A DNA stretch of 20,775 nt from Azolla pinnata (Eukaryota; Streptophyta; Polypodiopsida; Salviniales; Salviniaceae). The notes under the pieces were generated by a model. It saw only the letters and a list, made by a program, of their open reading frames with translations. It was not told the origin of the DNA and did no database searches. The translations under genes were made by a program, and so were the position numbers. Where the stretch lies: positions 1 to 20,775 of the forward strand of contig JBBBWG010011424.1 of NCBI GenBank assembly GCA_037176905.1, in the 5' to 3' direction. Of the stretch, positions 20,560 to 20,775 are shown in pieces; the first letter of the stretch is position 1, and every line of letters begins with the position of its first letter.

Positions 20560-20775
20560 GCCTAAACCCTAAACCCTGAACACTAAACCCTAAATCCTAA
20601 ACCCTAAACCCCAAACCATAAACCCTAATCGCTAATTTGTAAATCCTAAACCCTAAATTCTAAACTCTAAACCCTAAACCCAGTTTCGAGTTTCGGCTAG
20701 TTTAGGGTTTAGGCCAATTCAGGGTTTTGGCCAGTTTAGGGTTTTGGCCAAATTAGGGTTTTGGCCAGTTTAGGG
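20560..20775. repeat. Degenerate telomere-type repeat block with strand switch
   Basis: From 20561 to 20682 the plus strand carries imperfect CCCTAAA units (CCTAAACCCTAAACCCTGAA and variants such as CCCCAAA and TCCTAAA). After a short CGAGTTTCGG spacer, from about 20698, it carries TTTAGGG units. The second half is organised as a 17-bp tandem, GGCCAGTTTAGGGTTTT with variants, repeating at about 20712, 20729 and 20746 and running off the window. The sequence is interstitial and decayed here; whether a chromosome end is near cannot be seen. Confidence 0.85.

Noticed and set aside
20560-20700. Telo-box promoter elements of H2A.X
   Set aside because: AAACCCTAA boxes do regulate plant genes near the start, but this is a long degenerate array more than 600 bp upstream, better described as an interstitial telomeric repeat.
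1-20775. CRISPR array, bacterial operon or plasmid-type features
   Set aside because: All supported genes are spliced plant genes; the tandem repeats lack the unique, equal-length spacers of a CRISPR array.

Overview
The window looks like nuclear DNA of a flowering plant. It carries three intron-rich genes with canonical GT-AG introns, a plant-type H2A.X histone gene with an intron, and degenerate copies of the plant telomere motif (CCCTAAA/TTTAGGG) at its right edge. I cannot name the species. I rebuilt all gene models by hand from splice signals, reading-frame phase and recalled family sequences. No alignment or transcript data were available.

Layout. From 1 to about 2190 there is no gene I can support. 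This stretch has a TGTATC-type simple repeat at the left edge, one unrecognised ORF and a roughly 277-bp element with short inverted ends. A 118-bp tandem repeat (2191-2591) then leads into a GA/GAA-rich stretch that is probably the leader of the first gene. That gene (+, coding exons 4357-9175, 11 exons, 276 aa) is a plant LpxD, a UDP-3-O-acylglucosamine N-acyltransferase of bacterial type with a probable mitochondrial presequence. Its leader intron holds a diverged ~213-bp tandem duplication, and its last intron holds a tRNA-derived SINE-like relic. The 9.2-11.3 kb interval is mostly empty apart from a broken coding-like fragment and simple repeats.

The second gene (+, coding exons 13864-17468, 8 exons, 482 aa) is a LAZARUS1-type seven-transmembrane protein (DUF300/TMEM184/OSTalpha family). 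It has a non-coding first exon with a 24-codon upstream ORF in a strong start context, and a leader intron of about 2.1 kb.

The third gene (-, 18507-19945, 2 exons, 135 aa) is histone H2A.X with the SQEF phosphorylation tail, convergent to LAZ1. Its single intron contains a minisatellite that starts with a 29-bp period and ends with a 26-bp period. Upstream of H2A.X lie four CCGTCCG motifs, an AT-rich tetranucleotide repeat, a relative of the 277-bp element, and the degenerate telomeric block, which changes strand near its middle.

The three genes act in separate pathways (mitochondrial lipid A-like synthesis, tonoplast membrane protein, chromatin and DNA damage). I see no sign that they form a functional cluster, and I found no convincing new system. 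The most interesting features are repeat structures and gene-structure details: the H2A.X intron minisatellite, the telomeric block, the LAZ1 uORF, and the exact 18-bp repeat across a LAZ1 splice acceptor.
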